Source: an uncultured Luteimonas sp. (lineage in GTDB: Bacteria; Pseudomonadota; Gammaproteobacteria; Xanthomonadales; Xanthomonadaceae). Taken from it: a stretch of 64,000 bases of DNA. Positions 13,576 through 24,536 of this stretch are shown in pieces. Under the pieces are notes generated by a model, which saw only the letters and a list, made by a program, of their open reading frames with translations, made no database searches and was not told where the DNA came from. The stretch covers positions 14,143 to 78,142 of the forward strand of contig CAKTDC010000012.1 of assembly GCA_934541015.1 (NCBI GenBank), read 5' to 3'. The number at the start of each line of letters is the position of its first letter. Within the stretch, counting starts at the first letter, position 1. A program made the position numbers and the translations under genes.

Positions 13576-15254
13576 TCACTCGATCCGCGCCGGATAGGCA
13601 CGCGGCAGGGCGCCGGATTCGGCGGCCGGCTCGGCGCGCAGGTAGCGGTCGCGCAGCTCGGTCTGGCGCGAACGCATCGGGATCGCGCGGCCGTCCAGCC
13701 ACACCTGCTGCGCGGTGTTGGCGACGTCGAGCGGATCGCCGCTCCACAGCACCAGGTCGGCGCGCCTGCCCACCGCGATCGTGCCCAGCGTGTCGGCCAC
13801 GCCCAGCACCTCGGCCGGTACCCGCGTCAGCCCCGCCAGCCCGTCTTCCCAGGGCAGGCCGTTGGCCACGGCGTTGCCCGCCAGCTGGCGCACCTTGCGC
13901 GCGTTGTGCGAGGCGTCACCGGACTGCGAGAAACCGACCTTCACCCCCGCCGCGCGCAGCCTGGCCGCGTTTTCCAGCGTGGCGCCGAGCTGGTCGAAGT
14001 TGCCCGGGAGATTGACCAGGGGATCCACGAACACCGGCACGCCCGCCGCGGCGATCTGCGGCGCCAGCTTCCAGGCTTCGGCGCCGCCGGAGATCGCGAT
14101 CTTCAGCGACTGCTTCCGCGACCAGCGCAGCAGCTGGCGGATGTCCGCGGCGCGGTCCACCCGCACCACGATCCGGCCGTTGCCGTCGAGATAGCGGGCC
14201 AGCTCGCTGCGCCCGGCGGGCGTGAGCAGGGCGAACCCGGAGTCGGCCGACAGGCGGCCGCGGGCCTCGGCCACGAGCTGGTCGAGCAGCATCCACTGCC
14301 CGGCGCGCGAGGAGCCGCTCAGGCCGGAGGCGCCGGCGCCGATGGAAACGAACAGCAGGCGCGGGCCGACCGGATCGGGACTGCCGTCGAGCCGCACCGT
14401 GCCGCCCTGGCCGCCGATGATCGATCCGCCCGGACGGCTGTCGGCCGCGAGCAGGGTGAAGCCGATGCCCTCCACGCGCGCCACCGGCAGCAGCAGCGAA
14501 TCCGGGTTGTAGGCGAGGGTGACGTCGAACTCCGGGCGCACCACCATGTCCTTGGCGTTCTGGCCCAGCGCCAGCGCGCTGTCGTTGGTGGACTGCTCGC
14601 CGGAGACTTCCTCCACGCCGATGCCGGTGATGCCGCCGAACAGCGCCGGCGTCAGCGGCCGGCCGTTGGCCTCGACCACCTGCGCCGCGCCCGCCGCCAG
14701 CCCGCTGCCGATCGCGGCGATGCGTCCGCCCTGCACGAGCACGTCGGCGCCCTGCAGCGTGCCGCGCTCGGAGGCGGTGTGGACGGTGGCGTTGCGGATC
14801 AGCAGGGCCTGCCCGCCGCCCGATCCGGGGTTCTGGGCGAGCGCCGGAGCGAGGGCCGCGGACGCGAGCAGCGCGGCCAGGCCCGACCCTGCCGTCACGC
14901 CGGTGAACGTCGCCCGTGCCTTGCCCGTGGCTCCGGGGAACGGGGACTTCGCCGATCTTCCTGCGAACGCCCTGGTCGACCTTCCCGCGAAAGCCGTTTT
15001 TGTCGATCTCCCCAGGAAAGCCGCCTTTGCCGACATCCCCACGACAGCCGCCTTTGCCGTCATCCCGGCGAAAGCCGGGATCCATTCGGCCGTTGCCCTT
15101 CGGATCCCGCGCACAGTCATCAAAGTCAACATGGATCCCAGCGTTGGCTGGGATGACGGTTGTGGATGCGGATGCGTGCGCGACTGCGGCTGCAGCAGTG
15201 ACTGCCGCTGCGACTGCAACAGCGACTGCGCCTGCGGCCCGGAACGACGGCGGC

Positions 15255-15258
<4 letters not shown>
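13576..15258 (-). CDS. Secreted amidohydrolase-family protein with repeat insertion in its N-terminus
   Basis: 560 residues. From about residue 145 it is a normal member of the imidazolonepropionase-like amidohydrolase family: LLIRNATVHTASERGTLQGA, DVLVQGGRIAAIGSGL, and a C-terminal GVADTLGTIAVGRRADLVLW block. The first metal-binding His pair is not evident (GRPLTPALFGGITGIG where PGLIDVHSH is expected), so it may be a non-catalytic partner of the upstream enzyme. The hydrophobic part of the secretion signal (GSGLAALLASAALAPALAQ) lies at about residues 120-140 instead of the extreme N-terminus: about 115 residues encoded by repeat DNA, including nine-residue repeats (KAAFLGRST, KTAFAGRST) and WIPAFAGMT, separate it from the start. 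The ATG overlaps the upstream stop by 4 bp (15255-15258). If the insert disturbs translation, an internal start would be needed. Confidence 0.75.
14951..15250. repeat. R2 nested-palindrome element with flanking tandem repeats, inside a gene
   Basis: The core, 15058-15158 (101 bp), starts CGTCATCCCGGCGAAAGCC, continues to GGGATCCA, and ends TGGATCCCAGC...GCTGGGATGACG; each end is itself a hairpin and the two ends are inverted copies. Immediately to the left, three 27-bp units (14975-15001, 15002-15028, 15029-15055) and one 24-bp unit (14951-14974) are diverged copies of the left end (GTCGATCTCCCC, GCCGACATCCCC). To the right (15159-15250) the DNA is a low-complexity run of CGACTGC-type repeats. 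All units keep the reading frame of the amidohydrolase gene on the minus strand. The same element plus arrays recurs at 17528-18164. Confidence 0.85.
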
Positions 15259-16628
<1,370 letters not shown>

Positions 16629-16731
16629 GGCGGTCTCCCGGGAAATCCGGTCGACGGTACCCGCTCGGCCCGCGACCGCCAAGCCGCCGAAAGTCATGGT
16701 GCGTGACAGAATGCGTGGACGGAGGAGAGGC

Positions 16732-17508
16732 ATGAAGGAAAAGCAACAGATCGTCGGCAACTGGCTGCCGCGCTACACCGGCGTGCCGCTGGACGGCTTC
16801 GGCGAATACATCCTGCTGACCAACTTCGGCGGCTACCTCGGCCACTTCGCGCGCCTGACCGGCGCCCAGGTCGTCGGCGCCGACCGGCCGATGCCCAGCG
16901 CCACCGCCGACGGCATCACCATGATCAACTTCGGCATGGGCAGCCCGAATGCGGCCACGCTGATGGACCTGCTCTCGGCCATCTGCCCCAGGGCGGTGCT
17001 GTTCCTGGGCAAGGCCGGCGGGCTCAAGCGCAAGAACCAGCTGGGCGACCTGGTGCTGCCGATTGCGGCGATCCGCGGCGAGGGCACCAGCGACGACTAC
17101 CTGCCGCCGCAGGTCCCGGCGCTGCCGGCCTTCGCCCTGCAGCGTGCGGTCTCGACCTCGATCCGCGACGCCGGCCTGGACTACTGGACCGGCACCGTCT
17201 ACACCACCAACCGCCGGGTCTGGGAGCACGACGAGGCCTTCAAGGAGCGCCTGCGCACGATGCGCTGCATGGCCATCGACATGGAGACCGCGACCATCTT
17301 CGCCGCCGGTTTCGCCAATCGCATTCCCTCGGGCGCGCTGCTGCTGGTGAGCGACCAGCCGATGATCCCGGAAGGAGTGAAGACCGAGGCCTCCGATGCG
17401 CGGGTGAGCGCGGAGTTCGTCGAGCGGCACATCCAGGTCGGCATCGAGTCGCTGCGTCTGATCCGCCGCCACGGCAAGTCGGTGCGGCATCTGCGGTTCG
17501 ACGATTAG
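16732..17508 (+). CDS. AMP nucleosidase (short, catalytic-domain form)
   Basis: 258 residues, preceded by a strong ribosome-binding site (GGAGGAGAGG, 2 bp before the ATG). The sequence has the nucleoside-phosphorylase fold motifs ITMINFGMGSPNAATLMDLL, LFLGKAGGLKRKNQLGDLVLP, RGEGTSDDYLPP, TTNRRVWEHDEAFKERL and the catalytic-region MRCMAIDMETATIFAAGF. This matches the short AMP nucleosidase-type proteins of xanthomonads, which would hydrolyse AMP to adenine and ribose 5-phosphate; the E. coli Amn protein is longer, with an extra regulatory N-terminal domain missing here. It is read divergently from the amidohydrolase pair with about 100 bp between them. Confidence 0.85.
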   Translation: MKEKQQIVGNWLPRYTGVPLDGFGEYILLTNFGGYLGHFARLTGAQVVGADRPMPSATADGITMINFGMGSPNAATLMDLLSAICPRAVLFLGKAGGLKRKNQLGDLVLPIAAIRGEGTSDDYLPPQVPALPAFALQRAVSTSIRDAGLDYWTGTVYTTNRRVWEHDEAFKERLRTMRCMAIDMETATIFAAGFANRIPSGALLLVSDQPMIPEGVKTEASDARVSAEFVERHIQVGIESLRLIRRHGKSVRHLRFDD

Positions 17509-17527
17509 CGGCAGGGCCGATCAAGTG

Positions 17528-18164
17528 CCGTCATCCCGGAGGCAGTATCAGGCACCGTGATCCCGGCTCACGCTGGGTTCAATGGGCGTTGACCCGTTGA
17601 AAATCAAAGTCCACGGATGACCGGACATTCGTCCGTTGCAGAGCGCTTCCCGCCTGCGCGGGAATGACGAGCAGCGGCGACTTGATGGGCCTTGCCTTGG
17701 GGCAGTTTCGTCTCAGGTCTCGACGGTATCGGCGCCGTCATCCCGGCGGCAATATCAGCACCGTCATCCCGGCGGCGATATCAGGTACCGTCATCCCAGC
17801 GGCAATATCAGGCACCGTCATCCCAGCGGCAATATCAGGCACCGTCATCCCAGCGGCAATATCAGGCACCGTCATCCCAGCGCACGCTGGGATCCATTTT
17901 TCCTCTGCCGTTGATCATTCCGGGGAAAATCAACGACAACATGGATCCCAGCGTGCGCTGGGATGACGAACGCCGGGACGACGAATGCCGGGATGACGAA
18001 TGCCGGGACGACGAATGCCGGGACGACGAACGCCGGGACGACGAACGCCGGGACGACGAAGACCGGGATGGCGAAGACCGGGATGGCGAAGACCGGGATG
18101 GCGAAGGTCGGGATGGCGAAGGTCGGGATGGCGGACGTCGGGATGACGGACGTCGGGATGACGG
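17528..18164. repeat. R2 elements with 27-bp and 15-bp tandem arrays
   Basis: The gap between AMP nucleosidase and thrC. Parts: one 27-bp unit at 17528-17554 followed by a diverged R2 copy at 17555 to about 17626; then an array of units starting CCGTCATCCC at 17735, 17761, 17788, 17815 and 17842 (26 then 27 bp each, containing GCGGCAATATCAGG); then a good R2 element at 17870-17968 (99 bp, CGTCATCCCAGCG...GGATCCA...TGGATCCC...GGGATGACG); then 13 units of 15 bp from 17960 to 18154 (GGGATGACGAACGCC and variants) and a partial unit to 18164. The array units on each side begin with the sequence of the element end they touch. Neighbouring units are most alike, so the arrays look recently expanded. 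Confidence 0.9.
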
Positions 18165-18201
18165 TACCTGCGCTGGGTGAAGATACTTGCGCTGGGGGCG
18201 C

Positions 18202-18225
18202 CGACGCCTGGACTGCCAGGCGTCG
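18202..18225 (-). terminator. thrC: Hairpin just downstream of thrC
   Basis: A perfect 10-bp stem (CGACGCCTGG with CCAGGCGTCG) and a 4-nt loop lies 13 bp past the thrC stop on the minus strand. It could end the thr transcript or protect its 3' end. There is no T-run after it, so a classical Rho-independent terminator is not certain. Confidence 0.5.
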
Positions 18226-18238
18226 AGGCGAAACCGCG

Positions 18239-19534
18239 TCAGCCCGCCCGGGACACCAGCAGCGCGACCAGCGCGTCCGCGTCCGCCGCGAGGGCATCGG
18301 CCGTGGCCGGCCGCGCCAGGCACTCGGCCAGCGCCGGCGGCGGCGCGACGACGTGGCCGACCAGCGGCTCGACGATGCTGTCGAACTTGGCCGGATGCGC
18401 GGTGGCGACCACCGCCCACGGCCGGGTGTCGCCGGCGGCGCGCAGCTCCTCCAGCAGCTTCAGCCCGGTGGCGGTGTGCGGGCAGGGCACCACGCCGTGG
18501 CGGCGCGGGGCGTCGCGGATCACCTCCGAGATGGTGGCGTCGTCCACCGACTGCGCGACAAAGCCGGCGCGCAGTGCGGCGTCGCTGTCGTGCCAGTGGC
18601 GCAGGCGCTCGAAGTTGCTCGGCGCGCCCACGTCCATGGCGTTGGCCAGCGTCGCCTGCGTCGGCTGCGCGGCGTAGTCGCCGCCGGCGAAGTAGCGCGG
18701 CAGGGTGTCGTTGGCGTTGCAGGCCAGGCGGATCTGGCCCACCGGCGCGCCCATGCGCCGCGCCACGTACGCCGCGCAGGCGTTGCCGAGGTTGCCGGTG
18801 GGCACGATGAAGTTGAGCGCGGCGCCGTGGCGGGCGCGATAGTGCGTGGCGGTGTGCGCGTAGTACGCCGCCTGCGGCAGCAGCCGGCCGAGGCTGATGC
18901 TGTTGGCCGAGCCCAGCGGCACGCGCGCGCGCAGCGCGGCATCGCCCAGGGCCTGCTTCACCATCGCCTGGCAGTCGTCGAAGCTGCCGGCGACGCGGAA
19001 GGCGTGCACGTTGTCGCCCCAGCAGCCGAGGCCGTGCGCCTGCCGCGGCGACACCATGCCGTCGGGATAGAGGATGACCACGCGGAAGCCGTCGCGGCGG
19101 TGGAAGGCGGAGGCGACCGCGGCACCGGTGTCGCCGGAGGTGGCGACGAGGATCGTGGTGACCGCGTCGGCCGGATCGCGCAGGCCGGCCAGCGCGCCGG
19201 CGAGGAAGCGTGCGGCGTAGTCCTTGAAGGCCGCGGTGGGGCCGTGGAACAGCTCCAGCAGGTGGTCGCCCTCGCCGCGCAGCGCGCGCAGCGGCGCGTC
19301 GAAGGCGAACGCGTCGGCGCAGATCCGCGGCAGCCGCTCGCGCAGGCGCGAGCCGGCGAAGTACGGCGCCAGCGTGCGCGTGGCGGTGTCGACCAGGCTG
19401 GCGGCGGGAAGGTCGAAGTCGACCTGCGGGAAGGCGTCGGGCACGTACAGGCCGCCGTCCGGCGCGAGTCCGGCGACAAGCGCCTCGTCGATCGGTGTGG
19501 CGGGCGTGCCGCCGCGGGTGCTGGTGAATTCCAT
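18239..19534 (-). CDS. thrC: Threonine synthase
   Basis: 431 residues. Converts O-phosphohomoserine to threonine with pyridoxal phosphate. The N-terminus MEFTSTRGGTPATPIDEALVAGLAPDGGLYVP fits ThrC; the PLP lysine is in GPTAAFKDYAARF, followed by TILVATSGDTGAAVASAF, SANSISLGRLLPQAAYY and FIVPTGNLGNACAAYVA. Last gene of the threonine operon, separated from thrB by 142 bp that contain an inverted repeat. The start at 19534 gives the family's usual N-terminus. Confidence 0.95.
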   Translation of the reverse strand: MEFTSTRGGTPATPIDEALVAGLAPDGGLYVPDAFPQVDFDLPAASLVDTATRTLAPYFAGSRLRERLPRICADAFAFDAPLRALRGEGDHLLELFHGPTAAFKDYAARFLAGALAGLRDPADAVTTILVATSGDTGAAVASAFHRRDGFRVVILYPDGMVSPRQAHGLGCWGDNVHAFRVAGSFDDCQAMVKQALGDAALRARVPLGSANSISLGRLLPQAAYYAHTATHYRARHGAALNFIVPTGNLGNACAAYVARRMGAPVGQIRLACNANDTLPRYFAGGDYAAQPTQATLANAMDVGAPSNFERLRHWHDSDAALRAGFVAQSVDDATISEVIRDAPRRHGVVPCPHTATGLKLLEELRAAGDTRPWAVVATAHPAKFDSIVEPLVGHVVAPPPALAECLARPATADALAADADALVALLVSRAG

Positions 19535-19570
19535 CGGACTGTCTCGTTGACTGTGGGCCTGGGCGCGGTG

Positions 19571-19626
19571 AGGCGCGACCGTGAAAATCAATCGCCGCGC
19601 TGCACGTGAGTGCCGCGGTCGCGCCT
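19571..19626 (-). promoter_or_regulatory. Inverted repeat in the thrB-thrC spacer
   Basis: AGGCGCGACCG at 19571-19581 and its exact complement at 19616-19626 (11 bp) flank 34 nt. In the thr mRNA this would form a stem-loop between thrB and thrC, which could tune thrC relative to thrAB by stabilising or ending transcripts. There is no T-run. Function is inference. Confidence 0.45.
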
Positions 19627-19676
19627 GACGGCGCTCCTGTGCAGGGACTCGCCCCGGCGAGGGTGAGCCCATCCGG

Positions 19677-20630
19677 TTACGGGGGAAGGAGGTCGGCGCG
19701 GGGGGCGTCGACCGGGGTGACGCAGGCGCGGGCGTCGAAGCCGGCGTCGAGGAAGCCCTGGCGCATGGCCGGCGCCGCGGCCTCCGCGTCCGCACGCGAT
19801 TCGAACCACGCGAACACGCTGGGCCCGCCGCCGGAAATGCTGGCGCCGAGCGCGCCGTGGTCGAGCGCGGCCTGCTTGACCCGGGCAAAGCCCGGGATCA
19901 GCGCCGCGCGCCGCGGTTCGACCAGGATGTCGTCGAGGCCGGCGCGCACCAGCGCCAGGTCGCCGCGCTCGAGCCCGAGCAGGAACTGGGCCAGGTGCAC
20001 GGTGTGCTCCACCACCTGGCCCAGTGGATAGGGCTCGGCCAGCGCCGCGCGCGAGCGCCGCGTCTCCAGCACCTGGTCCGGATGCACCACCACCGCGTGC
20101 AGGCCCGCCGGCACCGGCAGCGACAGGATCCTGTCCGCCGTGGCCAGGGCGATGCCGCCCAGCAGCATCGGCGCGACGTTGTCGCCGTGGCGGCTGCCGC
20201 TGGAGACCGATTCGCCGTCCAGGGTGAACGGATACAGCGCCTCGCGCGACAGCGGCGCCTCGAGCAGCGCATTGGCGGCGACGATCGCGGCAACGCTCGA
20301 CGCGGCCGATCCGCCCAGGCCCGAACCCAGCGGTATGCCCTTGCGCAGGCTGACCGCGAAGCCATGCCCCGGCGCGTGCCGCTCGCGCAGCGACATCAGT
20401 GCGCGCCCGGCGGTATTGCGCTCGGCCTCCAGCGGCAGCAGTTCGACGCCCTTGACTTCGCCGCTGATCGCCTCGATCCGCACCTCCGGTTCGTCGATGC
20501 GCCGCACCGTGGCGATGTCGCGCGGGCCGTCGATGGCGTGGCCGAGCAGGTCGAAGCCCACGCCGATGTTGCCGACGCTGGCGGGGGCGAATGCAGTGGC
20601 TTCGATCGGTGGCATGGCGGGAGCAGTCAC
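19677..20630 (-). CDS. thrB: Homoserine kinase
   Basis: 317 residues of the GHMP kinase family. Phosphorylates homoserine with ATP in threonine synthesis. The N-terminal [20 protein letters not shown], the ATP-binding [23 protein letters not shown] loop (within residues about 95-120) and the C-terminal [15 protein letters not shown] motif are all present. It starts 20 bp after the thrA stop. The first ATG (20630) is used; a second at residue 6 is possible. Confidence 0.95.
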   Translation of the reverse strand: MTAPAMPPIEATAFAPASVGNIGVGFDLLGHAIDGPRDIATVRRIDEPEVRIEAISGEVKGVELLPLEAERNTAGRALMSLRERHAPGHGFAVSLRKGIPLGSGLGGSAASSVAAIVAANALLEAPLSREALYPFTLDGESVSSGSRHGDNVAPMLLGGIALATADRILSLPVPAGLHAVVVHPDQVLETRRSRAALAEPYPLGQVVEHTVHLAQFLLGLERGDLALVRAGLDDILVEPRRAALIPGFARVKQAALDHGALGASISGGGPSVFAWFESRADAEAAAPAMRQGFLDAGFDARACVTPVDAPRADLLPP

Positions 20631-20649
20631 GGGGAAACGGGCAAGGGAA

Positions 20650-23127
20650 TCACAGCGAGCGGGCGATGGCGAGCACGTCGCCGAACACGCCGGCGGCGGT
20701 GACCGCCGGTCCGGCCCCCGGTCCCTGCACCACCAGCGGGTTGTCGGCGTAGCGCACGGTGGTGAACTGCACCAGGTTGTCGGTCAGGCGGGTGTGGCGG
20801 CAGGCGTGGTCGTCGGGCAGCGCGCGCACGCCGACGCTGGCCTCGCCGTCCGGGCCGAGCCGGGCGATGTGGCGCAGGCCCAGGCCCTGCCGCCCCGCCT
20901 CGTCCAGCCGCGCCTGCATCGGCGCGTCCAGCTCGTGCAGCCGCGCCAGGAACTCGTCGCGGCCGACGTCGCGCAGGGCCTCGGGCACCAGGCTTTCGAT
21001 CTCCACGTCCTCCACCGACAGCCTGCGCCCGGCCTCGCGCGCCAGGATCACCAGCTTGCGCGCCACGTCCAGGCCGGACAGGTCGTCGCGCGGGTCGGGT
21101 TCGGTATAGCCCATCTCGCGCGCCTGCCGCACCAGCTCCGAGAACGGGCGGCTGCCGTCGAAGCTGTTGAACAGCCAGGCCAGCGTGCCCGAGAGCATGC
21201 CGTCGATCGCCTGCAGCTCGTCGCCGGTGTCGAGCAGGCTGCGCAGGGTGTTGATCACCGGCAGGCCGGCGCCGACGGTGGCCTCGTAGGCGAAGCGCGC
21301 GCCGGTCTGGCGCTGGGCCTCGCGCAGCGCCGCGTAGCGCGCCCAGTCGCCGCTGCCGGCGTGCTTGCTCGGGGTGACCACGTGGATGCCGGCGGCCAGC
21401 CACTGCGGATAGTGCTGGGCGATGGCGTCGCTGCCGCTGCAGTCGACGATCAGCGCGTGCGGCAGGTGTTCGGCGCGGATGTGCGCGGCGAAGGCGGCGG
21501 CGTCGAAGGCCTCGGCGCTGTCGCTGGCCAGGCGCTCGACCGCCTCGTCGGGATGGATCGCGAAATGGTCCAGCGCCATGTAGCCGCTGTTGGCGATGCC
21601 GCGCAGGCGCAGGTCGACGTGCGAGTCCGCGCGCAGCCGCGGCAGCACCTTGGCCATCTGCGACAGCAGCGCGCGCCCGACCTGGCCCGGACCGATCACG
21701 CCGACCGACAGCGTCTTGGGCGAGAGCCAGAACGCCGAATGCGCCGCGCGCAGGGCGCGGGTGGCGTCGGCCGAGGCGATCGCGACCGAGATGTTGCGCT
21801 CGCTGGCGCCCTGGGCGATGGCGCGGATGTTCACCCGCGAGCGCGCCAGCGCGCCGAGCAGGCGCGCGGACACGCCGGGAGTGCCGACCATGCCGTCGCC
21901 GACCGCGGCCAGGACGCTGATGCCGGGGGTGACGTTGACCGCCTGCGTGGGCACGTCGCCCGAGCCGACATCGAAGGCCTCGACCACCGCGGCACGGCCG
22001 CGTTCGACCTGGCTGGCGCGCACGATGCAGCAGATCGAATGCTCCGAGGAGCCCTGCGAGATCATCGTCACCGATACGCCGGCGCGGTGCAGCGCCGAGA
22101 ACAGCCGCTCGGCGGTGCCCGGAACGCCGACCATGCTGTTGCCGACCAGCTCCAGCACCGCCATGTCGCGGACCAGGGTCAGGCCCTTGACCGGCTCGTC
22201 GTGATGGCCGTTCCTGGCCACGATCAGGGTGCCGGGCGCGGCCGGGTTGAGCGAGTTGCGGATGCGCAGCGGGATGCCCGGCACCTGCACCGGCGCCATG
22301 GTCTGCGGGTGCAGCACCTTGGCGCCGAAGTAGGCCAGCTCGCAGGCTTCGGCATAGGACATCGTCGGCAGCACCACCGCGTCGGGCACCAGCCGCGGGT
22401 CGGCCGAGAGCACGCCGTCGACGTCGGTCCAGATGGTCAGCTCGCCGGCCTCGAACAGGTTGGCGAAGATGGCCGCGGAGTAGTCGCTGCCGTTGCGGCC
22501 GAGGGTGGCGTCGCCGCCGTCGGGGTCGCGGGCGATGAAGCCGGTGACCACGGTGTCGGCGCCGGGATTGGCCTGTCGCCACTGCGCCAGCTGCGCGCGG
22601 CTGCGGTCCCAGTCGACCTCCACGCCCATCTCGCCCTCGCGCACGACCAGCACCTCGCGCGCGTCCAGCCGCTGCCAGCGGCCGGGCGCGGCGCCCGACA
22701 GCGCCGCCTGCGCCAGGCGCGAGGACACCAGTTCGCCGTGTCCGTGCAGGCGCGCGAGCAGGCCGCGGTCGCCGTCGCCGGGCCGTGCGGCCAACTGCTC
22801 CAGGTCGGCGCGGAGCGCGTCGAAATCGGCGTCGACCGCGGCGCGCAGGCCGTGCGCGCCCTGCGGGTCGATGGTGTCGGCCGCCTGCAGGTGGCGCTGG
22901 CGCAGGGCCTCCCAGTCGGCGGCCCAGTCGCGTCCCTCCTGCGCCGCTTCGCCCAGCGCGATCAGCGCGTTGGTGGTGCCGGACATGGCCGAGACCACGA
23001 CCACGCGCGAGGGCGTGCCGTCGTCGACCAGTCGCGCAAGGCCGAGGATCAGCTCCGGCGTGGCCAGGCTGGTGCCGCCGAACTTGTGGGTCCGGCGGGT
23101 GGGGGAGGGAACGGCGGCAGACGACAT
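20650..23127 (-). CDS. thrA: Bifunctional aspartate kinase / homoserine dehydrogenase I
   Basis: 825 residues, the usual length of ThrA. N-terminal aspartokinase ([54 protein letters not shown]), then two ACT domains at about residues 320-460 ([39 protein letters not shown]) that normally bind threonine for feedback inhibition, then homoserine dehydrogenase ([57 protein letters not shown]). It catalyses the first and third steps from aspartate towards threonine and methionine. First structural gene of the operon, behind a Thr/Ile-rich leader peptide. Confidence 0.96.
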   Translation of the reverse strand: MSSAAVPSPTRRTHKFGGTSLATPELILGLARLVDDGTPSRVVVVSAMSGTTNALIALGEAAQEGRDWAADWEALRQRHLQAADTIDPQGAHGLRAAVDADFDALRADLEQLAARPGDGDRGLLARLHGHGELVSSRLAQAALSGAAPGRWQRLDAREVLVVREGEMGVEVDWDRSRAQLAQWRQANPGADTVVTGFIARDPDGGDATLGRNGSDYSAAIFANLFEAGELTIWTDVDGVLSADPRLVPDAVVLPTMSYAEACELAYFGAKVLHPQTMAPVQVPGIPLRIRNSLNPAAPGTLIVARNGHHDEPVKGLTLVRDMAVLELVGNSMVGVPGTAERLFSALHRAGVSVTMISQGSSEHSICCIVRASQVERGRAAVVEAFDVGSGDVPTQAVNVTPGISVLAAVGDGMVGTPGVSARLLGALARSRVNIRAIAQGASERNISVAIASADATRALRAAHSAFWLSPKTLSVGVIGPGQVGRALLSQMAKVLPRLRADSHVDLRLRGIANSGYMALDHFAIHPDEAVERLASDSAEAFDAAAFAAHIRAEHLPHALIVDCSGSDAIAQHYPQWLAAGIHVVTPSKHAGSGDWARYAALREAQRQTGARFAYEATVGAGLPVINTLRSLLDTGDELQAIDGMLSGTLAWLFNSFDGSRPFSELVRQAREMGYTEPDPRDDLSGLDVARKLVILAREAGRRLSVEDVEIESLVPEALRDVGRDEFLARLHELDAPMQARLDEAGRQGLGLRHIARLGPDGEASVGVRALPDDHACRHTRLTDNLVQFTTVRYADNPLVVQGPGAGPAVTAAGVFGDVLAIARSL

Positions 23128-23139
23128 CGGAAGCTCCAG

Positions 23140-23215
23140 TGGTTGGGCTCCGCGTCGATACGAGGTGGAAGCCTTGCGCGCTCCGCCCCGTCTCGGGTGC
23201 GAAGCGGCGTGATCG
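23140..23215 (-). promoter_or_regulatory. Putative thr attenuator hairpin region
   Basis: Between the leader-peptide stop (23221) and thrA, the minus-strand RNA can pair CGCTTCGC with GCGGAGCG (eight pairs, one G-U) across a short C/A-rich loop, about 15 nt downstream of the peptide's stop codon. This is where an attenuator would lie. No clear U-tract follows, so termination by this hairpin is unproven. Confidence 0.4.
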
Positions 23216-23220
23216 ATTCC

Positions 23221-23352
23221 CTACTGCACGCGCGCCCGCACCCCGGTCCCAATGGTACCGGTGGTGGTAATCGTCGCGATCGCGATCGCCGCCGCAGCGG
23301 GGCAGGCGCGATTCCGGGTGACGGGGGAGGCGGCGTTCGGCATGGCAAGCAT
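23221..23352 (-). CDS. thrL: thr operon leader peptide
   Basis: A short minus-strand frame directly upstream of thrA ends with AIAIATITTTGTIGTGVRARVQ, i.e. a cluster of Thr and Ile codons like the E. coli ThrL regulatory stretch, with its stop 93 bp before the thrA start. In enteric bacteria ribosome stalling on Thr/Ile codons decides whether the attenuator forms. Starts at 23352 (MLAMPNAASPV) or 23343 (MPNAASPV) are both possible; neither has a strong ribosome-binding site, and the open frame continues upstream to 23502. Position plus composition make the assignment; the exact start is uncertain. Confidence 0.65.
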   Translation of the reverse strand: MLAMPNAASPVTRNRACPAAAAIAIATITTTGTIGTGVRARVQ

Positions 23353-23621
23353 GAATACCGGAGGATGGTGCGGTGCGTCAAGCGCAAAATTGATTGCATC
23401 TGGAACCGTGTCCGGCCGCAGCGGCGGGCCGCACCGGCATCGGGGGCGAACCGGTGTCCCGCTTTCGACGCGCAGTGCGCCGGCGCGCCGCCTGCGTAAC
23501 ATGGGTGCCCTCGAATGCGGGCAGGGCAGCGTGGGCAGGAACTCGGCACGTCGATCACGCGCTGCGCGGGGCCGGACCGGCGGCGTTCCTTTCGCCGCGT
23601 CCGCAGGGCGGCGCTGAGCGC

Positions 23622-24053
23622 GTGCGCATCTGGTCGCTGCATCCGCGCTATCTCGACCCGCAGGGCCTGGTCGCGCTCTGGCGCGAGACCCTGCTGGCCA
23701 GGGCCGTGCTGCGCGGCCAGACCAGGGGTTACCGGCACCACCCGCAGCTCGAACGCTTCAACGCGCATCCGCATCCGCGCTCGGCGATCAACGCCTACCT
23801 GTCCGCGGTGCACGCGGAGGCGACCGCGCGCGGATACCGCTTCGACCGCAGCAAGCTCGGGCCGCTCCGGCCGGTCGACATGATCGCGGTCGGCACCGGG
23901 CAGATCGACCGTGAATGGGAGCATCTGCGGCGCAAGCTCGCGCTGCGCAGCCCCGCCCTGCTCGCGCGTTGGGCCGGCGTGTGCCGCCCCGAGGCCCATC
24001 CCCTGTTCCGCGTCGTGCCCGGGCCGGTGGCGTCCTGGGAAAAGGCGGAGTAG
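23622..24053 (+). CDS. Pyrimidine dimer DNA glycosylase family protein
   Basis: 143 residues starting at GTG 23622: RIWSLHPRYLDPQGLVALWR, RGQTRGYRHHPQLERF, INAYLSAVHAEATARGYRFD. This is the T4 endonuclease V-like family (Pyr_excise) in which the N-terminal segment, a Glu and an Arg excise UV-induced pyrimidine dimers. The longer frame (from 23394) overlaps the thr leader region and its extra N-terminus lacks family features, so the GTG is preferred. Length agrees with the family (about 140). Confidence 0.8.
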   Translation: MRIWSLHPRYLDPQGLVALWRETLLARAVLRGQTRGYRHHPQLERFNAHPHPRSAINAYLSAVHAEATARGYRFDRSKLGPLRPVDMIAVGTGQIDREWEHLRRKLALRSPALLARWAGVCRPEAHPLFRVVPGPVASWEKAE

Positions 24054-24119
24054 TGGCCGGGCGGCCTTGCGCGGCTATCATCGCTGCGTTCGCATGCGTC
24101 CAACGCCCCTCCGCCGCCA

Positions 24120-24467
24120 GTGAAAAAGCCGATCGCCCGCCTCCAGCTCCGCGTCGCCTTCGATTCCGGCCTGGTCATCGGGCCGGGCAAGGTCGACCTG
24201 CTCGAACACGTGCGCGACACCGGCTCGATCTCCGCCGCGGGCCGGCGCATGAAGATGAGCTACAAGCGCGCCTGGGACCTGATCGACGCGATGAACCGGC
24301 ACTTCGCCACGCCCGTGGTCGAAACCTCCAAGGGCGGCGCCGGCGGCGGCGGCGCGAAACTCACCGCCATGGGCGAAGAGGTGATCGAGCGCTACCGCAG
24401 CATCCAGGCGCAGGCGGCCACGGCGGTCGACGCCGAGGTGCTGGCGCTGCACCGCAGGCTGCGCTGA
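24120..24467 (+). CDS. ModE-like molybdate-responsive transcriptional regulator, DNA-binding domain only
   Basis: 115 residues from a GTG. The winged helix-turn-helix of ModE is clear: LLEHVRDTGSISAAGRRMKMSYKRAWDLIDAMNRHF, then ETSKGGAGGGGAKLTAMGEEVIERYR. The C-terminal molybdate-binding (Mop) domains of full-length ModE are absent, as in several short ModE-like proteins, so what it senses is unknown. No molybdate transport or cofactor genes are nearby. It lies 66 bp after the glycosylase gene and converges with the signalling operon. Confidence 0.85.
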   Translation: MKKPIARLQLRVAFDSGLVIGPGKVDLLEHVRDTGSISAAGRRMKMSYKRAWDLIDAMNRHFATPVVETSKGGAGGGGAKLTAMGEEVIERYRSIQAQAATAVDAEVLALHRRLR

Positions 24468-24536
24468 AGCCCCGGGCGCACCGATCGCGCTCCGCTGCGT
24501 GAACGCCTGGCGCCGGCGCGGGGGCCGCAGCCGGCC

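Noticed and set aside
17735..17870. Possible CRISPR array
   Set aside because: The 27-bp units are contiguous with no unique spacers, and no cas genes are present.
17692..18297. Open frames on both strands across the 27-bp and 15-bp arrays, giving pentapeptide-type repeat proteins
   Set aside because: Both unit lengths tend to keep frames open on both strands; there is no ribosome-binding site or non-repeat domain, and the DNA is better explained as repeat expansion.
20140..23499. 1119-residue plus-strand frame opposite thrA and thrB
   Set aside because: Antisense shadow of high-GC genes; composition is Arg/Ala/Gln-rich with no motif, while thrA and thrB are unmistakable.
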